From Flavipsychrobacter sp964461535 (lineage in GTDB: Bacteria; Bacteroidota; Bacteroidia; Chitinophagales; Chitinophagaceae): DNA of 64,000 nucleotides. How positions within the stretch are numbered: the first letter of the stretch is position 1; every line of letters begins with the position of its first letter. Where the stretch lies: NCBI GenBank assembly GCA_964461535.1, contig CAYWUY010000003.1, positions 38,081 through 102,080 on the forward strand, read 5' to 3'. The translations under genes were made by a program, and so were the position numbers. Below are positions 18,149-27,277 of the stretch, one piece after another. The notes under the pieces were generated by a model that worked only from the letters and a program-made list of their open reading frames with translations, did not search any database and had not been told where the DNA came from.

Positions 18149-18279
18149 GGATTCGTGACCCATAAAAATTTCAAAGGGCCAATTAAATATGTAAGGCTTC
18201 GTAGTAGATTAATGCTATTCTCAGTTGCATCCTTTTTTACTGAATAAATAGACAACTATAAACCTCATAATATCTATAT

Positions 18280-18287
18280 TAGATTTG
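18280..18287 (+). promoter_or_regulatory. Promoter -7 box of the ArnT-like gene
   Basis: TAGATTTG matches TAnnTTTG, 64 bases before the ATG at 18352. No convincing -33 element is seen. Confidence 0.5.
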
Positions 18288-18351
18288 CGTTATTAAAAAG
18301 ATACACATTAAAATAAAATAACACAAAGCGACAAACGCAGCAAATCACCCT

Positions 18352-19875
18352 ATGCCCTTTATAATATTAATTAGTCTTATAACATGTATTATATCCATAT
18401 TATCATCTACTACTCTTGTTAACAAGGAAAGACTGCATTGGATTATTATAGCTATGTCTGGCTTGCTAATGCGTATATACTTTGCTCGCTTAGATCGTTT
18501 TTTACATACTTGGGATGAAAAATTTCATGCTTTAGTAGCTAGAAATATGGTTGACCATCCTCTAACACCAATGTTGAAACAACACCCAATATTACCCTAT
18601 AATAAATTTGATTGGTGCTGTAACCATATATGGGTTCATAAACAGCCCTTATTTCTATGGCAAATGACCGCAAGTATTAAACTACTAGGCGCTACTGAAT
18701 TTGCTATTCGCCTACCGAGTGTAATTATGGGAAGCATAATGCCACTAATGCTGTATGATATAGTGAAGCACCTTCTAAAAAACACTACAACAGCTTTTAT
18801 AGCCGCACTTCTCTTTTGCTTCAGCTATTTTCAGCTTGAACTTATTTCCGGCTACTACGGCACCGACCATAACGACGTTGCATTTGGCTTTTATGTATTG
18901 GCAAGTATATGGGCTTATTGTAGATACCTTAGAAATAAAGAACTACTATGGGTAATTATTATTGGATGCTTTGCAGGATTGGCGGTACTAAACAAATGGC
19001 TTCCAGGCTTAGTAACATATCTGGGTTGGTTTATAAACATTATAGTATATTCAGAATCAAAAGCTAGTAAGAAAAAAGAATTCTTGCAGTTGGCATTATC
19101 ATTGGTGGTAGCAGTGGCCATATTCCTACCTTGGCAATTATATATACTTCACCGGTTTCCTGAAGAAGCAAAATATGTATATGATTTCAATAGAAGACAT
19201 ATTACAGAAGCCTTGGAAGGCCATAGAGGAACTATACTTTACTACTTAGGTAAATATCCATTATACTATGGGTATATAGGGATGCTATTAATACCTATTG
19301 GATTTTACCTACTTGTAAGAAACAAGTCTTCTTACTACAACAAAGCCATATTGCTGCATTTAAGTGCTTCATATGCTGTTGTAACTATATTTTTCAGCAT
19401 AGTAGTAAAAACAAAATGGCTACCATATGTGTATATTGTAGCACCAATAGGCTTCATTTTTGCTGCCATAGCGTTGCAATATGTATTAGAAAAAAGAAAG
19501 TACTGGGGATATACGCTAATACTTACTGCAATTATAACTGCACTAAATCCGTGGAAAGTTTACAACAACCACAATCCCAATGACCCTGAGAGAATAAGAC
19601 TGACATATAATACAACTATTTACAAACGCTTAAACAGTATACTAAAAACAGATGCTAAAGTAGTGGTCAACTTATCCTCTTTTCAAGATATAGATGTTAT
19701 GTTTTACCAAAATAATCTCAATGCCTATTCTTGGACATTAAACCCACATGTAGTTGATTCTTTGAAACAGGCAAAAGTAAGAATAGCAGCTTTCAAGCCC
19801 CACCAAGAGTATAATTTACCTGAGTATATTTATAAATATCCCTACTTTGAAATGATCAATGTAGACTTAAAATAA
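18352..19875 (+). CDS. Glycosyltransferase family 39 (ArnT-like) membrane protein
   Basis: A 507-residue membrane protein with about ten to twelve hydrophobic helices. In the first extracytoplasmic loop it has the acidic motif HTWDEKFHALVARNM, which holds the catalytic Asp of the ArnT/PMT (GT39/GT83) superfamily. The second conserved loop is YYGTDHNDVAFGF. Such enzymes move a sugar from a polyprenyl-phosphate donor to lipid A, protein or another acceptor on the periplasmic side. The C-terminal 90 residues are soluble. The acceptor is not known. It has its own promoter box and a terminator, so it is a single-gene unit. A paralogue with a longer C-terminus lies at 60692. Confidence 0.85.
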   Translation: MPFIILISLITCIISILSSTTLVNKERLHWIIIAMSGLLMRIYFARLDRFLHTWDEKFHALVARNMVDHPLTPMLKQHPILPYNKFDWCCNHIWVHKQPLFLWQMTASIKLLGATEFAIRLPSVIMGSIMPLMLYDIVKHLLKNTTTAFIAALLFCFSYFQLELISGYYGTDHNDVAFGFYVLASIWAYCRYLRNKELLWVIIIGCFAGLAVLNKWLPGLVTYLGWFINIIVYSESKASKKKEFLQLALSLVVAVAIFLPWQLYILHRFPEEAKYVYDFNRRHITEALEGHRGTILYYLGKYPLYYGYIGMLLIPIGFYLLVRNKSSYYNKAILLHLSASYAVVTIFFSIVVKTKWLPYVYIVAPIGFIFAAIALQYVLEKRKYWGYTLILTAIITALNPWKVYNNHNPNDPERIRLTYNTTIYKRLNSILKTDAKVVVNLSSFQDIDVMFYQNNLNAYSWTLNPHVVDSLKQAKVRIAAFKPHQEYNLPEYIYKYPYFEMINVDLK

Positions 19876-19898
19876 CACTAATACTACCTAGTAAAAAC

Positions 19899-19929
19899 TA
19901 AAGAGAGGAACATAGCGTCCCTCTCTTTA
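19899..19929. terminator. Bidirectional terminator
   Basis: TAAAGAGAGG and CCTCTCTTTA form a perfect 10-bp stem with an 11-base loop between the convergent ArnT-like and mutase genes. Confidence 0.8.
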
Positions 19930-19952
19930 GCAAATGAACTGTATAAATATTA

Positions 19953-21506
19953 TTATCCTTTAAACTCTCCCCACACACTTCTTAATGTATCAGCTATTTC
20001 GCCAAGGGTACATAAACTTTCTACAGCCTCAATAACAAATGGCATAAGGTTCTCTGAGGTCATAGCTTTTTCCTTAATAGTATCTAAGCAGGCTTGTGCT
20101 TTAATATTATCCCTTTCTGCTCTTAGTTGCTTTAGCTTTTCAGTTTGTACTTGACGAATAGAGTCATCAATTTTAAATACTGGTGTATCACTAGTTTCGG
20201 CAGAAGTAAATTTATTTACACCTACAATTATCTTTGAACCATCTTCAATAGCCTTATTGTAAGCATATGCAGAACGTGCAATTTCATCTTGCATAAAATG
20301 TTGCTCTATGGCTTTAACTGCACCGCCCATAGCATCTATCTTATCTATCAACTTCCAAGCTGCTGCTTCTACCTCATTGGTAAGTGACTCTACATAAAAA
20401 GAACCTGCTAAAGGATCTACGGTATCTGTTGCACCACTTTCAAATGCTATTATCTGTTGTGTTCTCAACGCTATTGATGCTGCCTCTTCAGTAGGTAGAG
20501 ACAAGGCCTCATCATATCCGTTGGTGTGTAAAGACTGAGTACCACCCAACACAGCGGAAAGACCTTGCAATGCTACACGCACTATGTTGTTCTTAGGTTG
20601 TTGCGCTGTAAGCGTGCTACCACCTGTTTGAGTATGGAACCTGAGCATTTGAGCACGTGGGTCAGTAGCACCCAAATCTTGAGTTATTTTTGCCCACATT
20701 CTTCTAGCTGCTCTAAACTTGGCTACCTCTTCAAATATATTATTATGGGCATTGAAAAAGAAAGACAAACGCTGTGCAAAAACATTAATATCTAATCCTT
20801 TTGCAATAGCTGCCTGTAAATAGGCCTTTCCGTTAGCTAAAGTAAAGGCTAGCTCTTGTACTGCATTAGAACCCGCCTCGCGAATGTGATAACCGGAAAT
20901 AGATATAGTATTCCATTTAGGTACCTCTTTGCTACAATATTCAAAGATATCGGTAATAATACGCATAGAAGGCCCAGGAGGATATATATAGGTACCTCGG
21001 GCAGCATATTCTTTTAAAATATCATTCTGTATAGTACCAGATATTTTTTTAACATCCGCCCCCTGCTTTTTGGCCAATGCTATATAGAATGCCAAAAGAA
21101 TAAAACCAGTGGCATTTATAGTCATAGATGTAGAAATATCCTTTAGTTGAATACCATCAAAAAGTATTTCCATATCTTTCAGAGAATCTATGGCTACACC
21201 CACCTTACCAACTTCACCTTCGGACATAGGATGATCAGAATCGTAACCTATTTGAGTAGGAAGATCGAAAGCTACAGACAAGCCCATAACACCCTGACTA
21301 AGAAGGAAATGATATCGTTTATTGGACTCCTCAGCTGTGCTAAAGCCAGCATACTGGCGCATAGTCCATAATCTATCGCGATACATAGCACTATGAACAC
21401 CACGCGTAAATGGGAAAACACCAGGTTTTTCATCCATTTTTATGGGCTCACAGTAAAGTTCTTTTATCTCTATTCCTGAATCGGTAGTAATTATCTTCTT
21501 GTCCAC
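19953..21506 (-). CDS. Acyl-CoA (methylmalonyl-CoA) mutase large subunit, without B12 domain
   Basis: The 517 residues cover the TIM-barrel substrate domain of the methylmalonyl-CoA mutase family: RLWTMRQYAGFSTAEESN, GLSVAFDLPTQIGYDSDHP, GTIQNDILKEYAARGTYIYP, SISGYHIREAGS and FESGATDTVDPLAGSFYVE. The active-site Tyr before the RxWTMRQYAG block and the His in SGYHIREAG are present. The cobalamin-binding domain is absent, so a separate small subunit must supply B12, as in the two-gene acyl-CoA mutases. No such gene lies in the window. The reaction interconverts branched and linear acyl-CoAs; the substrate is probably methylmalonyl- or isobutyryl-CoA, undecided. The start is GTG (21506). The upstream 183-residue gene ends 27 bases before it and shares its direction. 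Confidence 0.9.
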   Translation of the reverse strand: MDKKIITTDSGIEIKELYCEPIKMDEKPGVFPFTRGVHSAMYRDRLWTMRQYAGFSTAEESNKRYHFLLSQGVMGLSVAFDLPTQIGYDSDHPMSEGEVGKVGVAIDSLKDMEILFDGIQLKDISTSMTINATGFILLAFYIALAKKQGADVKKISGTIQNDILKEYAARGTYIYPPGPSMRIITDIFEYCSKEVPKWNTISISGYHIREAGSNAVQELAFTLANGKAYLQAAIAKGLDINVFAQRLSFFFNAHNNIFEEVAKFRAARRMWAKITQDLGATDPRAQMLRFHTQTGGSTLTAQQPKNNIVRVALQGLSAVLGGTQSLHTNGYDEALSLPTEEAASIALRTQQIIAFESGATDTVDPLAGSFYVESLTNEVEAAAWKLIDKIDAMGGAVKAIEQHFMQDEIARSAYAYNKAIEDGSKIIVGVNKFTSAETSDTPVFKIDDSIRQVQTEKLKQLRAERDNIKAQACLDTIKEKAMTSENLMPFVIEAVESLCTLGEIADTLRSVWGEFKG

Positions 21507-21533
21507 TTATATGTATTTTATACTTAATTATTA

Positions 21534-22085
21534 TTAATAGGTTCCTGTAGTAATTACTTGTTTGGCTTCAGCGTTTATTACATTCAGGGCTGCCTCCGTT
21601 GGCATTTGCTGATTTACATGTATAGCATAATTTATAATCATATCATACAACTCTCTAGCAGGAGCATCAGGTTGCAATTTTTGATATAACATGTTTATCC
21701 TGTTCATCTCTTGTTCTTTAGCATTTTTAACTGCTTCCCAAGCAAGCGGTGATATATAAATTTGTTGAGATAAATTATGTTCAAATTCTGCATTAATGCT
21801 CATTGTAAGTGCTGATCTAAAATCGGCAACAGTGTAAGATGAATCATACACTCTAAGCAGTAAACTACCCGGCCCTATTCTTTCTAGAAATAATGCTAAA
21901 CGCTCATAGGCCTGAAGCTTGTATTTAATGGTTGCATCTTGAATATCCCTAAATGTAGCCATCTGTAATTGCCTAGCCTGAGATGATAGAAATCTATTAA
22001 CTAATAGCGATGTTGTTATTAAGACCACAATAGATGGCACTACACTTTTAATAATATCAAATATAAAGGCATTGGAACTGTCCAT
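21534..22085 (-). CDS. Membrane-anchored protein of unknown function, 183 aa
   Basis: One N-terminal hydrophobic helix (about 11-29, SVVPSIVVLITTSLLVNRF) is followed by a mostly helical region with charged residues and no recognised motif. A segment near 60-75 (YERLALFLERIGPGSLLLRV) recurs in my memory of uncharacterised Bacteroidota proteins but names no function. It is probably anchored in the inner membrane with the bulk in the cytoplasm. It stands 27 bases before the mutase gene, so the two are likely cotranscribed, but a functional tie is unproven. A -7 box (minus strand TAATTTTG) ends only 5 bases before its ATG, pointing to a leaderless or nearly leaderless mRNA. Confidence 0.7.
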   Translation of the reverse strand: MDSSNAFIFDIIKSVVPSIVVLITTSLLVNRFLSSQARQLQMATFRDIQDATIKYKLQAYERLALFLERIGPGSLLLRVYDSSYTVADFRSALTMSINAEFEHNLSQQIYISPLAWEAVKNAKEQEMNRINMLYQKLQPDAPARELYDMIINYAIHVNQQMPTEAALNVINAEAKQVITTGTY

Positions 22086-22090
22086 GAGTA

Positions 22091-22098
22091 CAAAATTA
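22091..22098 (-). promoter_or_regulatory. Promoter -7 box, leaderless geometry
   Basis: The minus strand reads TAATTTTG and ends 5 bases before the ATG at 22085. A transcript started the usual 5-7 bases after the box would begin at or next to the start codon. Confidence 0.5.
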
Positions 22099-22169
22099 AA
22101 TTAAATAATGAGTATGGTTTTAAAATTAAGTATTTAGATGCTCAGTAAGTATATATATTCTTATTGCAG

Positions 22170-22201
22170 ATAAGGCTGACTGTATAAACAGTCAGCCTTA
22201 T
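22170..22201. terminator. Strong terminator of the amino-acid permease gene
   Basis: A 14-bp perfect stem (ATAAGGCTGACTGT / ACAGTCAGCCTTAT) with a 4-base loop lies 19 bases after the permease stop on the minus strand and upstream of the next minus-strand promoter. Confidence 0.8.
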
Positions 22202-22220
22202 GTTATTACATAATAAAATA

Positions 22221-23699
22221 CTAATTATCCTTTAACTTACTATGCTTAACGCTATAGCCAAAATAGAAAATAAGACCGAAAAGTAACCAGCCACCAAGAC
22301 GTGCCCAGTTCAACCAACCAAGTCCGGCTATCATAGCAGCACAAACCAGAATACCCAATGTAGATACTACAGGTACAGCCGGCACTTTAAATTGTCTTGG
22401 GATTTCAGGGTTAGATACACGTAGAATCCAAACACCTGCACATACCAGAATAAATGCAAATAATGTACCTATACTAGTCATGTCGCCAACTATATCGCCA
22501 GGAACAAACGCAGCGAATGCTCCAACTAATACAAAAAATATCCAGTTAGACTTATATGGTGTTTGATATTTGGGATGCAGATCTGAGAAGATTTTAGGTA
22601 CTAAACCATCTCTACTCATGGAATAAAATACCCTAGACTGCCCCATTAGCATTACTAAAATAACAGAACTAAAGCCAAATAAGATGGCCACTGTAACCAA
22701 ATTGGCCAACCAACCATAACCTGCCATATATGTTTTAATTGCATAGGCTACTGAAGCTTCTTTACCTACAGTTCTAAAATCATTTACATTGGCAACGCCT
22801 GTAAGCACATGCGCAAACAATATGTATAGAATAGTACAAACTACCAAAGAACCTAATATACCAATAGGCATATCTCTTTTGGGATTCTTGGCTTCCTGTG
22901 CAGCAGTAGACACTGCATCGAACCCAATAAAGGCAAAGAATACCACCCCTGCAGCACCCAAAATACCCCATATCCCCCCATAATGATGCGAAATACCTTG
23001 ATCATCAATATAGTTTGTTGGCTCAGGAATGTAATTTGCATGGTTAGCCGGATTGATAAAGCTCCATCCTAAAACAATAAATAATAACACTATAGCTACC
23101 TTAGATATAACTATAATACCATTTACAACAGCCGACTCTTTAGTTCCCCTTATAAGCAGTATAGTAAGCAGGAAGATGATAAATAATGCAGGGAGATTTA
23201 TTATTCCATGTGATACTACATTACCCGCTGCATCTTTGAGAGACTCGAAAGGAGAATGAGACCATTCATAGGGTATTCGTAATCCAAATATCTCTAATAG
23301 CTTATTCATGTATTCACTCCAAGCTATACCTACGGTGGCAGCACCAACAGCATACTCTAATACTAAGTCCCACCCTATAATCCAAGCCACTAATTCACCC
23401 ATAGTAGCATATGAATAGGTATATGCACTTCCGGCAATTGGAATCATAGATGCAAATTCAGCATAACATAGTCCTGCAAGTGCACAGCCTATGGCTGCCA
23501 CTACAAAGCCTATAGTAACTGACGGTCCTGCACAATTGGCAGCAGCAGAAGCAGTACGTACAAATAAACCGGCACCTATTATAGCACCTATACCTAAAGC
23601 TACCAGATTAGCCGCACTTAAAGTTCGTTTTAAACTCTTTTCTCCTTCACCTGCATCCAACAATAATTTATTAATCGGTTTTTTTGTGAATATACCCAT
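22221..23699 (-). CDS. APC-family amino-acid permease
   Basis: This 492-residue transporter has twelve or more hydrophobic helices. It carries the APC superfamily signature in helix 1 (LVALGIGAIIGAGLFVRTA) and the following GPSVTIGFVVAAIGCALAGLCYAEFASMIP region of the cationic amino-acid transporter (CAT/YfnA) subgroup. Helix 6 has the FFAFIGFDAVSTAAQEAKNPKRDMPIGI block. It imports an amino acid across the inner membrane, probably by proton symport or exchange; the substrate cannot be told from sequence. The N-terminus is cytoplasmic with a Lys-rich lead. Single gene with its own terminator. The upstream 175 bases have no promoter box I can defend. Confidence 0.9.
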   Translation of the reverse strand: MGIFTKKPINKLLLDAGEGEKSLKRTLSAANLVALGIGAIIGAGLFVRTASAAANCAGPSVTIGFVVAAIGCALAGLCYAEFASMIPIAGSAYTYSYATMGELVAWIIGWDLVLEYAVGAATVGIAWSEYMNKLLEIFGLRIPYEWSHSPFESLKDAAGNVVSHGIINLPALFIIFLLTILLIRGTKESAVVNGIIVISKVAIVLLFIVLGWSFINPANHANYIPEPTNYIDDQGISHHYGGIWGILGAAGVVFFAFIGFDAVSTAAQEAKNPKRDMPIGILGSLVVCTILYILFAHVLTGVANVNDFRTVGKEASVAYAIKTYMAGYGWLANLVTVAILFGFSSVILVMLMGQSRVFYSMSRDGLVPKIFSDLHPKYQTPYKSNWIFFVLVGAFAAFVPGDIVGDMTSIGTLFAFILVCAGVWILRVSNPEIPRQFKVPAVPVVSTLGILVCAAMIAGLGWLNWARLGGWLLFGLIFYFGYSVKHSKLKDN

Positions 23700-23862
23700 G
23701 TACAGTATTTTGATAATAGTTATCGGCTAAGATAAAGGATTAGTTGATAATTTGTTAAACAGAGCTATACAATTTGCAGTTGTACTGTGAATATGTGAGC
23801 AACTATATTATAAATACAGAAAAGCTTAGGCGTTTTTGATTGTCAGAATCATAAAATTACAT

Positions 23863-23870
23863 TAGGTTTG
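23863..23870 (+). promoter_or_regulatory. Promoter -7 box, leaderless geometry
   Basis: TAGGTTTG matches TAnnTTTG and ends 4 bases before the ATG at 23875, so the mRNA probably begins at the start codon or within it. Confidence 0.5.
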
Positions 23871-23874
23871 AAAA

Positions 23875-25230
23875 ATGTTGCAAGGCCGCATTTTTGGCAT
23901 TATCATTACCTTATTTTCAATATTTGCTTTTACAGATGCTGTAAAAGCACAACCTGTATTACCTGATATTACTGCTTACTCTGACAATGGAATTATTCTT
24001 ATATCTTGGATGTGCCAATATGATGGTGTAAAATCTATTGCTGTTCTGCGCTCTAATGACAAAAACTACAACTATTCCACAATAGGATATGTAAAAAAGC
24101 TATATAAAGGAGCTCAGGCATATGCTGATGGACACCCAATGCCCGGTATGAATTACTACAAGCTTAATATTGTTTTTAATTCAGGACTTACATGGACAAG
24201 CTACTCATATGGCATTGAAGTAGATTCAGCGGACATCATTAATCAAAAAAATATACCAAGTAATGATGTACTACAGAAGCTAATAGTTATTGATCAGTTA
24301 GATAAAAGTACTAAACCCGAAACCACTGCTACTACAAAAAAAACAACTGTAGCAGAGAAGGATAAAGCTAAGTATACAGAAGTTTTTAAAGGGAAAGATA
24401 CTACCACAAAAACTAAACCAATAAAAACAAGTACTGATGCTAACGAAACTGTAACCTATGTAGAGACAATAGCACCCACTACGCCACCTAAAAAACTAGT
24501 TCTTAACCATGCAGAAATAGATACAGAAGAGATAGACCCAACTGTCTATTTTGATAAAACAAAAAATAACAATGCAGCAAAGCCTAAAAACCTAAGTATA
24601 AAGTTTGATGACAAAGCATCAGCTAGTGAGTATATTGAAAACCTACCCAAAAATGAAGAAAAGAAAATTACAATTTCATATACATTAGATGATGGCGATA
24701 TAGACCCCAACCAATACTTAGAAACAAGCCCTCAAAAAACAACCACAGCTAATCCCGACAAGAATACCCCGAAAAAAATAACCCTAACATTTAAAGATGA
24801 GGATGCTGCTCAGGCTTATATGGATAGCATACCTACAAAAAAAGTATCTAACCTAACTGTATCGGTAAAGCCGGAACAAAAAATTGAGCCATCAACAAGT
24901 ACCAATACTGTTGTAGCTATGAATAAGCCTAAAATAGTGCTTAAACATATTGATGAAGAGCCATTAAATAGCGCAGATATTAAATCAAAATATATTGCGG
25001 TAGACCCTAACAATGGTCACATTAAAATGTCGTTTCCAACAGATGTAAAAGGCAACCAATATGCTATACGTTTCTACGACAAAGAAAATAAACTTACTAT
25101 AGAAGTGCCTAAAGTAAATGCATCTCAAATCATTTTAGACAAGAGAAACTTTCAAAAGAAAGGCACCTACAAATTCATTATAAAAAAAGACGGCCTAGAG
25201 GTAGAAAGTGGCTATATAACGCTTTTCTAA
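23875..25230 (+). CDS. Secreted repeat protein with fibronectin-like N-terminus
   Basis: A signal peptide (about 1-25, AVKAQ) is followed by an FN3-like beta domain (about 28-117, ending in the YYKLNIVF strand). A Thr/Lys-rich linker (145-200) leads into internal repeats. Type A units (about 206-226, 264-285, 352-374) share a K-x-hydrophobic strand followed by an acidic turn, with IDPxxYxE/D in the first two. Type B units (about 238-260 and 300-322) share LxIKFDDxxxAxxYIExLPK. The C-terminal beta domain (380-451) ends KKDGLEVESGYITLF, the kind of closing strand seen in Bacteroidota surface proteins, but it is not a standard T9SS domain. I do not recognise the family. Likely periplasmic or surface exposed. 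Confidence 0.7.
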   Translation: MLQGRIFGIIITLFSIFAFTDAVKAQPVLPDITAYSDNGIILISWMCQYDGVKSIAVLRSNDKNYNYSTIGYVKKLYKGAQAYADGHPMPGMNYYKLNIVFNSGLTWTSYSYGIEVDSADIINQKNIPSNDVLQKLIVIDQLDKSTKPETTATTKKTTVAEKDKAKYTEVFKGKDTTTKTKPIKTSTDANETVTYVETIAPTTPPKKLVLNHAEIDTEEIDPTVYFDKTKNNNAAKPKNLSIKFDDKASASEYIENLPKNEEKKITISYTLDDGDIDPNQYLETSPQKTTTANPDKNTPKKITLTFKDEDAAQAYMDSIPTKKVSNLTVSVKPEQKIEPSTSTNTVVAMNKPKIVLKHIDEEPLNSADIKSKYIAVDPNNGHIKMSFPTDVKGNQYAIRFYDKENKLTIEVPKVNASQIILDKRNFQKKGTYKFIIKKDGLEVESGYITLF

Positions 25231-25233
25231 ATT

Positions 25234-25965
25234 CTATATTTTAGATAAAAAGAGTTCCATTCCCTTTCTTTTATTATCGTCTAACACATATTTTATATTG
25301 TGTGTATAATAAGTTTCTAAATCATAATACGGGAATGTGTTTTCAGCTATCACCTCTTTTATATGTTGTAAACCAAAAGATTGAGCTTCATTAAACATTT
25401 TAATAAAATCCTCTGGTATGTCTTTATTTGCCATCCATGCTGCAAATACAAAGTCTAAACCGGTATATTCTTGCCAGCCTTTAGATAAATCATATACATA
25501 TGGAAAATTATCTAGCTGTTTTAATGCTCTATCACCTATTATTACTCCGGCTTTAGAACCATTTATGTATTCTATGTAATGTTCTGATGCTTGTAAATAT
25601 TTTACGGGTTGTTTCCAATGCTGTTCTAATAATAATTGTGCTAACCTAACAGATGTTCTAGATTGATAATCTAAATATACCTCAGTTATTTGGTCAAGTG
25701 GTACATGACTAAATAATGCTACCGATACCACATCACCCTCTGCACCAATACAATAATCACTTACAATCCTTGGGTTTTCTATTTGTTTAGAAGCAGCAAC
25801 CGGCAACAAAGCCATATCTATTTCTCCTGAAGATAACTTTGCCGCCAGTTTTGCCGGATAATCTAACGTTAATTCTATATTGTTGTAAAGAGGGCTACGC
25901 TCTATACCATATAACAAGGGTTTGGTGTTCAAATAACTTACCGCTCCTACTTTTATTTTTTGCAC
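25234..25965 (-). CDS. mqnA: Chorismate dehydratase MqnA (futalosine menaquinone pathway)
   Basis: The 243 residues match the MqnA/MqnD periplasmic-binding-like fold. The N-terminal signature KVGAVSYLNTKPLLYGIE is MqnA-specific, followed by LPVAASKQIEN and the YLDYQSRTSVRLAQLLL segment. MqnA turns chorismate into 3-enolpyruvyl-benzoate, the first committed step of the futalosine route to menaquinone, the usual respiratory quinone in this phylum. The GTG at 25965 is taken as start because it directly precedes the conserved N-terminus and no upstream ATG fits. It is convergent with the repeat-protein gene, with 3 bases between the stops. Other mqn genes are not in the window. Confidence 0.92.
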   Translation of the reverse strand: MQKIKVGAVSYLNTKPLLYGIERSPLYNNIELTLDYPAKLAAKLSSGEIDMALLPVAASKQIENPRIVSDYCIGAEGDVVSVALFSHVPLDQITEVYLDYQSRTSVRLAQLLLEQHWKQPVKYLQASEHYIEYINGSKAGVIIGDRALKQLDNFPYVYDLSKGWQEYTGLDFVFAAWMANKDIPEDFIKMFNEAQSFGLQHIKEVIAENTFPYYDLETYYTHNIKYVLDDNKRKGMELFLSKI

Positions 25966-26014
25966 TGCAACCTACTATTTGCTGCAAATGTACATGTATA
26001 TACAAACAGTTTTT

Positions 26015-27277
26015 TTACTGCTTAATAAATTTAACCAATGCACTACAAAGCCCCTCTTTCAATAGCAATTTTTCATTTGTATATGTTGCCATATTTTCGG
26101 CTCTATCCATTGGTGCTTCTTTTAATACATGATTCATGCTCTTGAAAGAAACTGCTATTGCTTTAGGCGCAGCTGTTTTTAGTTTATTAAAATCTGCCAT
26201 TGTCACCTGCAAGTCGGTTTCTCCTTGTAATAACAATACCGGCATTTTTAGCTTTTTTATCTCAGAGGAAGGATCATATTTTATCCACGAACGCAAATAG
26301 GGCATAATAGAAGGCCTGAATAATGCTAATAATTGTGGGTCGTAATCTTTTATCTTCTCACCTTTTTTTAGTTTTTCAAAAATTTCAGTTGCTTTCTTAG
26401 CCATATCTTCAGACTGCAACTTCAGTTGTTCTTCTACAACAACATCTGCTGGTCTTCCAGGTCCGGCAATAGAAATGTATTTTTTTACACCTGATTTTTG
26501 AGCAGCTATCATCCCAATAAGAGAACCTTCACTATGTCCCAATAAAATAACATCGCCTACCCTACTATCTTTTTGTAGCATTTTCACCATACCCTCAACA
26601 TCATTTACAACGTCATCAAAAGTCAAGTCCTCTTCATTTTTTGTGGCATCTTTACTTTCACCTACTCCTCTTTTGTCGTAGCACAAGGTAGCTATACCAT
26701 TACTAACCAATGAATCAGATAACATTTTATAGGAATTAGCCTTTACTCCTGCTATACTATTTCCATTTCTATCGGTAGGGCCAGAGCCAGGAATAATAAT
26801 AACTACCGGAGGTTTAACTACTGATTTAGGCAAAGAAAGAGTACCATATATATTTCCGGAACCTGTGTTGTATACAAAATTGCTTACCTGAGCTTCTGGT
26901 TCGGCTGATTGCTCTGTTTTCTGTGGCTCAGTAAAATTAAATGCATCTAATTTACCATCTGTAGATAGCTTTGCAATTAGTTGCATTTCTGTCTTTTGAA
27001 AAAAAGCTTTATAATAATATATATCGCCTTCCTTTTCTAAATATTTAACTCCGGTTAAATCACCAAAGTTATCATGTAACTGTTTCATAACCATAGACAT
27101 TGATGATGCAGGGACAAGCTGTTTTGCCCTATCAGACAATAATGTATATATGCTATCAGGCTGTTGAGCATTATAGTATTTTTGAAAAGATTGCACCTTA
27201 GCATATACGGCATCATTAGACTGTGCGAACAGACTACTAGAAACTGATAACAAAGCGACAGAAAATAACTTTCTCAT
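26015..27277 (-). CDS. Secreted alpha/beta hydrolase with N-terminal DUF3887-like domain
   Basis: A signal peptide (about 1-19, SSSLFAQ) is followed by a DUF3887-like region (about 25-115, FQKYYNAQQPDSIYTLLSD). The alpha/beta hydrolase domain then has the oxyanion segment PGSGPTDRNGNS, YDKRGVGES, the nucleophile elbow GHSEGS (Ser249), the acid region LLQGETDLQV and a late His in MNHVLKE. This is the layout of the Bacteroidota secreted dipeptidyl-peptidase- or acyl-esterase-like hydrolases; the substrate is unknown. The start overlaps the stop of the upstream YIP1-family gene by 4 bases (ATGA), so it is translationally coupled and is the last gene of a three-gene operon. Confidence 0.87.
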   Translation of the reverse strand: MRKLFSVALLSVSSSLFAQSNDAVYAKVQSFQKYYNAQQPDSIYTLLSDRAKQLVPASSMSMVMKQLHDNFGDLTGVKYLEKEGDIYYYKAFFQKTEMQLIAKLSTDGKLDAFNFTEPQKTEQSAEPEAQVSNFVYNTGSGNIYGTLSLPKSVVKPPVVIIIPGSGPTDRNGNSIAGVKANSYKMLSDSLVSNGIATLCYDKRGVGESKDATKNEEDLTFDDVVNDVEGMVKMLQKDSRVGDVILLGHSEGSLIGMIAAQKSGVKKYISIAGPGRPADVVVEEQLKLQSEDMAKKATEIFEKLKKGEKIKDYDPQLLALFRPSIMPYLRSWIKYDPSSEIKKLKMPVLLLQGETDLQVTMADFNKLKTAAPKAIAVSFKSMNHVLKEAPMDRAENMATYTNEKLLLKEGLCSALVKFIKQ

